A stretch of 7,429 nucleotides of DNA from an uncultured Alphaproteobacteria bacterium (lineage in GTDB: Bacteria > Pseudomonadota > Alphaproteobacteria > RF32 > CAG-239). The notes under the pieces were generated by a model. That model saw only the letters and a list, made by a program, of their open reading frames with translations. It did no database searches and was not told where the DNA came from. The translations under genes and the position numbers were made by a program. Shown here one piece after another: positions 1-5,919 of this stretch (its first letter is position 1; every line of letters starts with the position of its first letter). The DNA lies in assembly GCA_949542085.1 (NCBI GenBank), contig CATGXW010000033.1:1-7429 (forward strand), in the 5' to 3' direction.

Positions 1-1141
1 AACGATTTGACAATGTTGCGGCGGCAATCAAAGCTCCATCGGAAATACGCACGCCATGGTGCAGTTCAAACTTTTCCTTAATTCCGCGCAAGATGGAAAT
101 CGTTTCTTCAACTGATGGCTCGTCGACGTAGATGGCCTGAAAACGGCGAGCCAAAGCCGCGTCTTTTTCAACATATTTTTTATATTCATTTAATGTGGTT
201 GCGCCCAAACAATGTAATTCTCCGCGAGCCAAAGCCGGTTTCAACAGGTTGGAGGCGTCCATAGAGCCTTCGCTCGCACCGGCTCCGACCAAGGTATGCA
301 TCTCGTCAATGAATAAGATAATATTTCCTTCGGCGCCTTCGACATCTTTCAGAACCGATTTAAGGCGCTCCTCAAATTCTCCGCGGAATTTAGCGCCGGC
401 AATCAAAGCCCCCAAATCCAATGATAAAAGACGTTTATGCCGTAAACTTTCCGGCACGTCATCATTTACAATCCGCATCGCCAATCCCTCAACAATCGCG
501 GTTTTACCAACGCCTGGTTCACCAATCAACACCGGATTGTTTTTAGTCCGGCGAGACAAAACTTGGATTGTGCGTCTGATTTCATGTTCTCGGCCGACAA
601 CGGGATCCAGCTTTCCTTCCTTGGCCTTTTGCGTCATATCAATCGTGAATTTTTTTAAAGCTTCAAAATTATCTTCCGCACTTTCACTATCGGCAATCCG
701 TCCCTTGCGATATTCATTTATCATTTGATTAAGCTTTGTCGCCTCGACACCGGAGCTTTTCAGAATATCGTAAGCTTCATTACCTGCCGTCATGGCCAGA
801 GCCTGCAGAATCCGTTCAATGGTGACAAACTTATCACCGGCTTTATCCGCCAAGTTTTCGGCCTCCATCATCACTTGCGTAAAGTCTTGCGACATCAGGC
901 TTTGTACGGATGCTCCGCCAACTTCAGGTAATCGCGCGAACGCGGCGTCGAGCTTTTCGCGAATCATGGTCAGGCTGCCCCCTGATTTGAGAATCAGATT
1001 GGCAATAACATCGCTGTTCTCGTCAAGCAGAACTTTCAATAAATGTAACGGAGTAATATATTGATTTTTGCGGGATGCCGCCAATTTTACGGCATCTTGG
1101 ATAATCTCTTTTGATTTAGACGTCAGCTTTTCAAAATCCAT
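1..1141 (-). CDS. clpB: ClpB disaggregase, N-terminal 380 residues (partial)
   Basis: ClpB is the cytoplasmic Hsp100 AAA+ disaggregase that threads aggregated proteins through its hexameric pore together with DnaK. The ATG is at 1141-1139, with AGGGAG 7 nt upstream, and the frame stays open to the left edge. Visible in order: the Clp N domain (about residues 1-145, beginning [14 protein letters not shown]); NBD1 with Walker A GEPGVGKT at 207-214; a pore loop [10 protein letters not shown] with Phe252 where E. coli has Tyr251; Walker B IILFIDE ending at D279-E280; a sensor-1 region GATTLNEY; and the arginine pair R332-R333 in ALARRFQ. The last visible residues are [16 protein letters not shown]. 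Numbering is one ahead of E. coli ClpB, so the start is well supported. The M domain and NBD2 lie outside the window. ClpA and ClpC are alternatives, but the N domain and NBD1 wording fit ClpB best. It is probably a sigma-32 target, judging from its promoter region and from family knowledge. Confidence 0.97.
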   Translation of the reverse strand, partial: MDFEKLTSKSKEIIQDAVKLAASRKNQYITPLHLLKVLLDENSDVIANLILKSGGSLTMIREKLDAAFARLPEVGGASVQSLMSQDFTQVMMEAENLADKAGDKFVTIERILQALAMTAGNEAYDILKSSGVEATKLNQMINEYRKGRIADSESAEDNFEALKKFTIDMTQKAKEGKLDPVVGREHEIRRTIQVLSRRTKNNPVLIGEPGVGKTAIVEGLAMRIVNDDVPESLRHKRLLSLDLGALIAGAKFRGEFEERLKSVLKDVEGAEGNIILFIDEMHTLVGAGASEGSMDASNLLKPALARGELHCLGATTLNEYKKYVEKDAALARRFQAIYVDEPSVEETISILRGIKEKFELHHGVRISDGALIAAATLSNR

Positions 1142-1142
1142 C

Positions 1143-1191
1143 TTTTTTCTCCCTTGCTTATATTAAATATAGTTCATGCAAGGAGAAAAAA
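1143..1191 (-). repeat. Long inverted repeat covering the clpB ribosome-binding site
   Basis: Plus-strand arms TTTTTTCTCCCTTGC (1143-1157) and GCAAGGAGAAAAAA (1178-1191) are complementary over 14 bp, with one extra C in the first arm. The loop is 20 nt and holds a second AT dyad, TATATT-A-AATATA (1159-1171). On the minus-strand RNA the right arm contains the clpB Shine-Dalgarno AGGGAG, and the left arm contains CUCCUU, the same bases as the 16S anti-Shine-Dalgarno. No U-run follows the right arm, so it is not an intrinsic terminator. The left arm overlaps the spacer of the candidate promoter, so only transcripts starting further upstream could form the full hairpin. Confidence 0.75.
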
Positions 1192-1196
1192 TCAAG
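1167..1196 (-). promoter_or_regulatory. Candidate clpB promoter (sigma-32-like or sigma-70-like)
   Basis: Seen on the minus strand: CTTGATT (1196-1190), 15 nt, then AACTATAT (1174-1167). Compared with the E. coli sigma-32 pattern CTTGAAA-N11-16-CCCCATNT, the -35 is good, the spacing is allowed and the -10 matches at four positions. The same bases can be read as sigma-70 TTGATT-N18-TATATT. The site lies in the 66-nt gap between the metallophosphoesterase stop and clpB. Transcription would start near 1160, leaving a leader of about 20 nt. The sigma-32 assignment is inference, helped by clpB being a classic member of that regulon. Confidence 0.5.
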
Positions 1197-1207
1197 GAAC
1201 CTTAAAA

Positions 1208-2362
1208 TTATTTCTTTGAAAAAATATTAATAAGGATAATTTCCGAAGGAGCGAAAAGGCGCATCATCGGCCCCCACGTTCCGGCTCCGGAAGAAACGTA
1301 TAAATCAATGCCGTTAACTTTATATGAACCGGATAAATAACCGCCGTTTGCTTTTTTTACAAAATAGTGCATCGGGAAAAGCTGTCCGCCGTGTGTATGG
1401 CCGGCCAACATCATATTATAGTTAAACGATGTCAAGTTATCAATGACACTCGGATTATGAGACAATAAAACGCGATAATTTTCCTTACTGCTGCCTTTTA
1501 GAGCCTTTTCAAAATTAATATTAAACGTCGGATGCGAAAAAGCCGTATAAGCGTCGGGAATACCGGACAAAAAGACATTCAGAGGTTTTAACAAAACACC
1601 ACGGTTAAAAAAGATATGTATTCCCAATTGTCTGGCCTTATAACTCCATGAATTCAATCCCGAGTAAAACTCATGATTACCGACAACTGAATAAACACCA
1701 AACGGGGCATGCAATTCTTTGAGAATATCCAGCTTTTTATCAATCATCGTCAATGTATCATCCATGATGTCTCCGGTCATCACAATGACATGCGGTGCCA
1801 AAGCATTGACCTCATAAACGATATTGCGAAGCCGTTCATCCGGCGTGCTTCGGGTAATGTGCAAATCACTTATCTGAACAATTCGGACATCTTCTGAAAC
1901 CAAGGATGAGTTGATATTTATTTCATTCAGTTTCGGGCGTTGCCATCCATTATGCAAAGCCAAAACCGTCACGAACGCAGCGCAAAGCAAAACGATAAAA
2001 TTAGCTTTGTTCAGCATACTGACATTTTTAGGATTAACCGACCAAGCATCAACCTGACACAGGCACACAACACCGTATATCGCGTACCAAACAATGTCTC
2101 GCAACATCAGCAAAGTCAGGAAAATTATCATAAAACCGAACAATGTATAACCGGCATACGCCAAAACATTATACACCGTGACATTCAAATCATAAACACC
2201 GGACAAACCAAAAAGCAATAACGGAGAAAACCATCCCAGCAAAATCAAAAAAGACAGCCAAATTTTTGTTGCCAGCTTAAACCCGCTATAGCCAACCACT
2301 GTTTTTATCGTTATTACCGAGCAAGCAACAAAGATTATTAATACAGATAAATAAAAAAGCAT
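1208..2362 (-). CDS. Membrane-anchored metallophosphoesterase (YkuE/YaeI-like, COG1408 type)
   Basis: This 384-residue protein belongs to the calcineurin-like metallophosphoesterases with an N-terminal membrane part. Hydrophobic segments lie at about residues 3-23, 33-53, 66-100 (probably two helices) and 121-138. The catalytic domain follows, starting near 158. All the expected dinuclear metal-site motifs are present: DLH at 166-168, GD at 197-198, GNHE at 228-231, SHNP with H302, and GHTHGG at 321-326, so it should be an active enzyme. Relatives include B. subtilis YkuE and E. coli YaeI, which have been linked to cell-envelope or lipid phosphoester substrates. The substrate here cannot be told from sequence. 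The ATG at 2362 has GGAGG 6 nt upstream, a strong start. The gene begins 61 nt after the DUF4167 stop with no terminator between, so co-transcription is likely. It separates DUF4167 from clpB, which are adjacent in many relatives. Confidence 0.88.
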   Translation of the reverse strand: MLFYLSVLIIFVACSVITIKTVVGYSGFKLATKIWLSFLILLGWFSPLLLFGLSGVYDLNVTVYNVLAYAGYTLFGFMIIFLTLLMLRDIVWYAIYGVVCLCQVDAWSVNPKNVSMLNKANFIVLLCAAFVTVLALHNGWQRPKLNEININSSLVSEDVRIVQISDLHITRSTPDERLRNIVYEVNALAPHVIVMTGDIMDDTLTMIDKKLDILKELHAPFGVYSVVGNHEFYSGLNSWSYKARQLGIHIFFNRGVLLKPLNVFLSGIPDAYTAFSHPTFNINFEKALKGSSKENYRVLLSHNPSVIDNLTSFNYNMMLAGHTHGGQLFPMHYFVKKANGGYLSGSYKVNGIDLYVSSGAGTWGPMMRLFAPSEIILINIFSKK

Positions 2363-2400
2363 GCGCCGCCTCCGTTTACATTCGGCAACAGCTTATCTTA

Positions 2401-2425
2401 TAAAATTAAATTTTAAGTTAAAATT
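2401..2425. repeat. Overlapping AT-only dyads after the DUF4167 gene
   Basis: Two perfect dyads overlap: TAAAATT-A-AATTTTA (2401-2415) and AATTTTAA-G-TTAAAATT (2409-2425). They lie at the 3' end of the DUF4167 gene and touch its stop codon. With no G-C pairs and no following U-run on the minus strand this is not a convincing terminator. It may be a weak 3' structure or only low-complexity AT sequence. Confidence 0.4.
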
Positions 2426-2915
2426 ACAGTACAGCGGCGGTTTCTGTTTTACGACGTCCGCGACCGCGCGCCGGTTTGGCGGCTTCTTCTTTCGGAGCTT
2501 CTTCTTTTGTCGGTTCAACAGACGTAATCTCAATAACTTTAAACTCACGTTTTGCCGGAACTGATGTTGTATCGGTATTATTGTCAGAAGCGGCATTATC
2601 AACTTCCGCCGATTGTTCCTGAGCACATTGGCTTTCTTCTTCCGCAACCTTAACCGGACGAGGCTGTTGCTGATTTTTCCGCTCATTGACCTCGGTCACA
2701 ATCTTACGATAATGTTCGGCATACTGACGAAAGACCTCTGCTTCAACAAGATTGCCGTTACCCTGCGCTTCTTTTGCCAATTCATTATATCTTTTAATCA
2801 AATCCAAAGCCGTCCCGCTACATTTCCCTGCAGGACTGATGCTGTCAAAACGATAATTCAAAGAAAAAATTTGATTATTGTAATTGTTATTGCGAAATTT
2901 ATTATTTTTTTTCAT
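2424..2915 (-). CDS. DUF4167 domain protein, probable nucleic-acid-binding
   Basis: This 163-residue protein begins with an Asn/Lys-rich tract (residues 1-15). The DUF4167 core follows at about 20-75, with the family landmarks FDS, GK, GTA, RYNELAKEAQ and AEHYRKI. The C-terminal half is low-complexity and acidic (about 90-145, rich in Glu, Ala and Thr) and ends in a basic RGRGRRK patch at 150-156. Basic tails and Asn-rich starts are usual in the family and suggest RNA or DNA binding; no specific function is established that I know of. Its place downstream of prmC and, after one extra gene, upstream of clpB matches the common alphaproteobacterial order. The ATG at 2915 has only a weak purine-rich RBS (AAGATAAG, more than 10 nt away), so translation may be inefficient or depend on leader structure. 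Confidence 0.85.
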   Translation of the reverse strand: MKKNNKFRNNNYNNQIFSLNYRFDSISPAGKCSGTALDLIKRYNELAKEAQGNGNLVEAEVFRQYAEHYRKIVTEVNERKNQQQPRPVKVAEEESQCAQEQSAEVDNAASDNNTDTTSVPAKREFKVIEITSVEPTKEEAPKEEAAKPARGRGRRKTETAAVL

Positions 2916-2934
2916 GTAAATACCACACTTATCT

Positions 2935-2950
2935 TTTCGGCATCCCGAAA
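2935..2950 (-). promoter_or_regulatory. Small hairpin in the DUF4167 leader
   Basis: The minus strand reads TTTCGG-GATG-CCGAAA, a perfect 6-bp stem with a 4-nt loop, ending about 19 nt before the DUF4167 ATG. There is no U-run on either strand, so it is not a terminator. It sits just upstream of the weak RBS and could shape leader RNA or mark a binding site. The role is unknown. Confidence 0.4.
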
Positions 2951-3044
2951 GTCATTACCTAAATTTGATTAATTAAAATATTTTGCTTTTTGGAAAATAA
3001 AGGGCGACAAACAAAAAACTAAACCATGTCACCGAATAAGCAGC

Positions 3045-3072
3045 ATATTACAGATTAATTTAGTAATTGCAA
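3045..3072 (-). promoter_or_regulatory. Candidate sigma-70-like promoter before DUF4167
   Basis: The minus strand has TTGCAA (3072-3067), 16 nt, then TAATAT (3050-3045), directly after the prmC stop codon. Each hexamer matches its sigma-70 consensus at four of six positions. It would give a leader of about 120 nt containing the small hairpin. The 158-nt gap between prmC and DUF4167 is wide for this window, which makes a promoter here plausible but not certain. Confidence 0.3.
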
Positions 3073-3073
3073 C

Positions 3074-3931
3074 CTATTTTTTTAAGATTACACATCTTTC
3101 GATGCCTCCTAAATCTTTAATAATTTGTATCAATTTTAATCCGTAACTGCAAAAAAGGCACCCAACTTCGGCGGCCTGCCCCTTTCCGACTTCAAGAAAA
3201 AGCATGCCGTTTTCTTTAAGAAGAGACGGTATCACCACCGCCAAACGACGATAACTTTCCAACCCGTCCTCTCCGCCATCTAACGCAGCCAAGGGATCAT
3301 AATTTTTGACCTCGTCATCAAGCTCTTCTATTTCCTTATTCGGAATATAAGGCGGATTTGACACGATGACATCAAACACCTCGCCAACGTCGTTAATAAA
3401 ACTTTCCGAGAACCAACTAAGACGTTTCCACTCCGTTTGTTCAGAAACCTGCAATATCTCCGCATTTTTTTGCGCAACGTTTAAAGCCGGCTGAGAAACA
3501 TCGACCCCGACCCCGTTCAGACCGGAAAACTCCGACAATACCGACAATAAAATGCAGCCGGAACCTGTTCCCAAATCCAAAACCTTATCAACGTCATGCA
3601 ACCGAATATAATCTATTGCCGCCTCAACCAAAACCTCTGTGTCCGGCCGCGGAGACAACACATGACCATCCACCTGAAAATCATACTTATAAAACCCTTT
3701 TGTTCCGAGAATTTTATCGACAGGCTTGTGATTGCACCGTTGATCAATCATGCTGAAAAAACGCTGTGATTGCGCGGGGGTTAAATCCTTGTCAAAAAAC
3801 AACCCCTCTCCGGCTTCACACCCCAAAATTCCCGCCAACAAAATACGAGCGTCCAAACGAGCATTGGGAATCTGAGCTTTACGCAAGCGCATAACCGCAG
3901 TATCAAGAATCGTTTCAATATTTGCATTCAT
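3074..3931 (-). CDS. prmC: Release factor glutamine N5-methyltransferase PrmC (HemK)
   Basis: PrmC uses S-adenosylmethionine to methylate the GGQ glutamine of release factors RF1 and RF2 in the cytoplasm, which aids termination. Numbered from the ATG at 3931 (285 residues, normal for the family): an N-terminal helical release-factor-binding domain (about 1-80), the linker ILGTKGFYKYDF then LSPRPDTEVLVE at 92-103, the SAM-binding loop DLGTGSG at 119-125, and the catalytic NPPY at 192-195, which defines the family. An ATG at 3955 is in frame but falls inside a terminator hairpin and adds eight atypical residues, so I prefer 3931. That start has only a weak GGA 8 nt upstream. prfA, the usual upstream partner encoding RF1, is not here; the rpoH block lies upstream instead. 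No clear promoter of its own is visible, so it may rely on read-through of the terminator. Confidence 0.93.
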   Translation of the reverse strand: MNANIETILDTAVMRLRKAQIPNARLDARILLAGILGCEAGEGLFFDKDLTPAQSQRFFSMIDQRCNHKPVDKILGTKGFYKYDFQVDGHVLSPRPDTEVLVEAAIDYIRLHDVDKVLDLGTGSGCILLSVLSEFSGLNGVGVDVSQPALNVAQKNAEILQVSEQTEWKRLSWFSESFINDVGEVFDVIVSNPPYIPNKEIEELDDEVKNYDPLAALDGGEDGLESYRRLAVVIPSLLKENGMLFLEVGKGQAAEVGCLFCSYGLKLIQIIKDLGGIERCVILKK

Positions 3932-3944
3932 CAGTTTGGTCCAT

Positions 3945-3970
3945 AAAAAAAGCATCTTTTATTAAGATGC
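3945..3970 (-). terminator. Intrinsic terminator after rpoH and the small ORF
   Basis: The minus strand reads GCATCTT-AATAA-AAGATGC (3970-3952), a perfect 7-bp stem with a 5-nt loop, followed at once by seven T (3951-3945). It starts 18 nt after the stop of the 67-residue ORF, so it closes the rpoH block. It lies only 13 nt before the preferred prmC start codon, and one in-frame prmC ATG (3955) is within its right arm. Confidence 0.85.
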
Positions 3971-3988
3971 CTCATAAATCTAAAAATT

Positions 3989-4192
3989 TTATGAACGCAC
4001 GTAATCTTCCCGATGAAAAGATTGTTTTTCCGCAAGGTTTTCGTAATCTTCACCATGATTAATACACCAAACCTTATGAAAGCGCTCGGACATTCTGCGG
4101 CAAAAAGCATCGACACGCAATTCCTCCTCCCAAAGAGGGGCGGAAGTGTCACGTTCGGCATTAGCGCCGTTATGCGTATCAGTTGTTTTCAT
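3989..4192 (-). CDS. Small ORF of 67 residues downstream of rpoH, unrecognised
   Basis: I do not recognise this protein. It is 67 residues, very hydrophilic and charged, with no signal peptide or membrane segment. The centre holds C31, H39, C43 and H46, a C-x7-H-x3-C-x2-H spacing that could bind a metal, though this may be chance. The ATG at 4192 follows GGA at 7 nt distance, a modest RBS. The ORF starts 35 nt after the rpoH stop and ends 18 nt before a strong terminator, so it is the last position of the rpoH transcript and fills the gap neatly; that context is the main reason to call it real. Overlapping frames (3931-4161 minus, 4013-4222 plus) have no such fit. A role linked to sigma-32 or stress is only a guess from position. 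Confidence 0.55.
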   Translation of the reverse strand: MKTTDTHNGANAERDTSAPLWEEELRVDAFCRRMSERFHKVWCINHGEDYENLAEKQSFHREDYVRS

Positions 4193-4227
4193 TTGTTTTT
4201 CCGATTGTTTTTGTTGTACTGATTATA

Positions 4228-5127
4228 TTAGCACATTTGCGTGTTCATTTCAAGCAAAACAAGCTCTTTTAATTTTTCGAAGGCTTTTTGCTCGATTTGG
4301 CGGACACGTTCTCGGCTAACACCATATTTTTCGCCGATGATCTCCAATGTCTCAGGTGTTTCACGCAACATGCGGTTTTTAATAATATACGCCTCTCGTT
4401 CATTTAAGCGAGACAGACATTTTTGCAACACACGAGCCTTATAACCGGCTTCCTGCCGTCTGGCAAAGCTTTCCTCAATATTTTGAGACTTGTCGGCAAT
4501 GAGATCTATCCGCTCATTGTCATCTTCGTCAGAGACAGAAACATTTAATGAGCTGTCGCCGCCAAGACGGCTGTTCATTTCACGAACTTCGCTCTCATCA
4601 ACAACCAATTCCCTAGCAATGGATTTAACGACTTCCGGCTCAAGTTCTTTATTTTCATAAATACCCAGTCTGGCCTTGATGCGGTTCAAATTATAAAACA
4701 ATTTCTTTTGCGCCGCACGCGTCCCGATTTTGACCAATGACCATGACCGCAGAATATAATCATTAACGGCTGCCTTAATCCACCAGATCGCATAAGTGGA
4801 CAGGCGGACTTTTTTGGATAAATCAAACTTTTTAACAGCCTGCATCAACCCGATATTCGCTTCGGAAATCAAATCGGCCAGCGGCAAACCGTAGTGGCGG
4901 TAATTAAAAGCTATTTTGGCGGCGAGACGCAAATGAGAGGTCACAAGCATTTGGGCCGCGCGCATGTTCTTATTTTCTTTAAAATCGACGATAAGTTTTG
5001 TTTCTTCGTCTTCGGACAGAACAGGAAATTTTCTAATCTGCTCCATATATGCCGCCAAACTGTTGTCACTCAACAGCGCCGGCAGGTTAGATGATGTTTT
5101 AAGTATAAGCTCAGATCCGACAGCCAT
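4228..5127 (-). CDS. rpoH: RNA polymerase sigma-32 factor RpoH
   Basis: RpoH directs RNA polymerase to heat-shock promoters. The 299-residue protein has the usual length and layout: region 1.2 (about 22-55, NSLAAYMEQIRKFPVLSEDEE at its start), region 2 with the core-binding DLISEANIGLMQAVKKFD at 85-102 and the -10-recognition stretch STYAIWWIKAAVNDYILRSW at 110-129, the RpoH box QKKLFYNL at 140-147, which separates sigma-32 from other group 3 and 4 sigmas, and region 4.2 with a helix-turn-helix at about 261-287 (GVSRERVRQIEQKAFEKLK). The ATG at 5127 has GAGG 10 nt upstream. A small ORF follows it, ending in a terminator. The gene lies about 3.1 kb upstream of clpB, a standard target of this factor. 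Several alphaproteobacteria carry two or more rpoH copies; whether another exists here cannot be seen. Confidence 0.96.
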   Translation of the reverse strand: MAVGSELILKTSSNLPALLSDNSLAAYMEQIRKFPVLSEDEETKLIVDFKENKNMRAAQMLVTSHLRLAAKIAFNYRHYGLPLADLISEANIGLMQAVKKFDLSKKVRLSTYAIWWIKAAVNDYILRSWSLVKIGTRAAQKKLFYNLNRIKARLGIYENKELEPEVVKSIARELVVDESEVREMNSRLGGDSSLNVSVSDEDDNERIDLIADKSQNIEESFARRQEAGYKARVLQKCLSRLNEREAYIIKNRMLRETPETLEIIGEKYGVSRERVRQIEQKAFEKLKELVLLEMNTQMC

Positions 5128-5209
5128 AATATTTTAACCTCTTTTCAATATCCGTTCGTCTATATACTTAAGTTTGTTTTTCCAAATTCCAATATATCGG
5201 CAAAAAAAG

Positions 5210-5239
5210 ATATTAGATTTTTTTCAAACATTTTGCAAG
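5210..5239 (-). promoter_or_regulatory. Candidate rpoH promoter (sigma-70-like and sigma-32-like)
   Basis: Minus strand TTGCAA (5238-5233), exactly 17 nt, TAATAT (5215-5210): four of six matches at each box with ideal sigma-70 spacing. The same stretch read as CTTGCAA-N15-TCTAATAT gives a partial sigma-32 site with the same 15-nt spacing as the clpB candidate, which would allow autoregulation. Transcription would start near 5203, giving a leader of about 75 nt before the rpoH ATG. It lies in the 126-nt gap after the exported-protein gene. Confidence 0.5.
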
Positions 5240-5253
5240 AAACTTTTAAATCT

Positions 5254-5910
5254 TTATTGAACCGAGAAACGAAGAGGCTCTGATGCCGTAAAACTAAGCA
5301 CTTCCACAACGACCTGATTTTCCGCCGGATACATCAGCAGAAAAATCTCACGCCCGATAACGCTGTTGCTCCCCCGACAAATTCGAAACGCATCCGAGGG
5401 AATCCCATCATTTATTTTAAGGGTAATCATTCTGTCCGCAACTTCATAATTATCGCGCGGCTTAAATTCAGAAACATCAACAGCGGTAAAACGCCCCATA
5501 TTCTTGGCAACCAATCGCTGACGGCGATACTGATGAATGTTTTCAGCCGTTTCGTTAGTTTGATATTCATCCATTAAACGCCGTGTTTCCGCTAACAAAC
5601 GCTCATCATCACAGTCAGGAAACGTTGTCTTTGTTTCCGTTATTTTATCCGGCTGATTTTCCATAACACCGACAATTGTGTCCGGCACACCAAAGGCGTT
5701 AAACCGCACATCGTTTTTTACACGACTTTCATCTTCGTTTCCAGCCATTTCCTCAGCGACAGAATCCAAATAGCTTCCGGCTTCCTTGAGCAACGAACCA
5801 GCCGTTACCTTAACAGGAACCGGCTTTTCTTCGGACGGAACGGCGGCATCTTGCGCATGAGCGGCATTGACGATTAACAGCAAAGCACAAACAGAGGCAA
5901 GATACCGCAT
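5254..5910 (-). CDS. Exported protein of unknown function, coupled to asnS
   Basis: I do not recognise this 218-residue protein. It starts with a clear Sec signal peptide: MRYLAS, a hydrophobic core (about 7-15) and a likely cleavage after AHA at residues 17-19, leaving Gln20 first. No lipobox Cys follows the site, so a soluble periplasmic protein is expected. The mature part is charged and has just two cysteines, C100 and C178, which could form one disulfide. A Glu/Arg-rich, probably helical stretch lies at about 101-135, and the C-terminal third (about 140-218) alternates hydrophobic and polar residues as in beta structure. No further membrane segment is seen. Its SD AGGAG overlaps the asnS stop codon and lies 6 nt before the ATG at 5910, and the genes are 9 nt apart, so translational coupling with asnS is likely. 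No terminator is seen after it. Confidence 0.8.
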   Translation of the reverse strand: MRYLASVCALLLIVNAAHAQDAAVPSEEKPVPVKVTAGSLLKEAGSYLDSVAEEMAGNEDESRVKNDVRFNAFGVPDTIVGVMENQPDKITETKTTFPDCDDERLLAETRRLMDEYQTNETAENIHQYRRQRLVAKNMGRFTAVDVSEFKPRDNYEVADRMITLKINDGIPSDAFRICRGSNSVIGREIFLLMYPAENQVVVEVLSFTASEPLRFSVQ

Positions 5911-5919
5911 ATTTTTCTC

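Noticed and set aside
195..728. A 177-codon open frame on the plus strand opposite clpB
   Set aside because: It is antisense to the conserved ClpB NBD1, and its Ser/Pro-rich composition is typical of a shadow frame.
1186..1206. Possible terminator TTAAG-GTTC-CTTGA followed by T6 after the metallophosphoesterase gene
   Set aside because: The stem is five pairs including a wobble, with little G-C, and it overlaps the clpB promoter -35. It is too weak to call.
1142..1207. CIRCE/HrcA operator before clpB
   Set aside because: The repeat present does not resemble TTAGCACTC-N9-GAGTGCTAA in sequence or spacing.
3932..3955. Longer prmC start at the ATG at 3955
   Set aside because: The codon lies in the right arm of a strong terminator, has no properly spaced RBS, and adds eight residues not typical of the family.
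3931..4161. Alternative 76-codon minus-strand frame overlapping the small ORF
   Set aside because: It runs through the terminator into prmC and has no good RBS. The 67-codon frame fits the space between rpoH and the terminator better.
5128..5253. Small RNA or RNA thermometer in the rpoH leader
   Set aside because: Only short AT-rich partial stems such as CCGATATATTGG are seen, with nothing that clearly covers the RBS.
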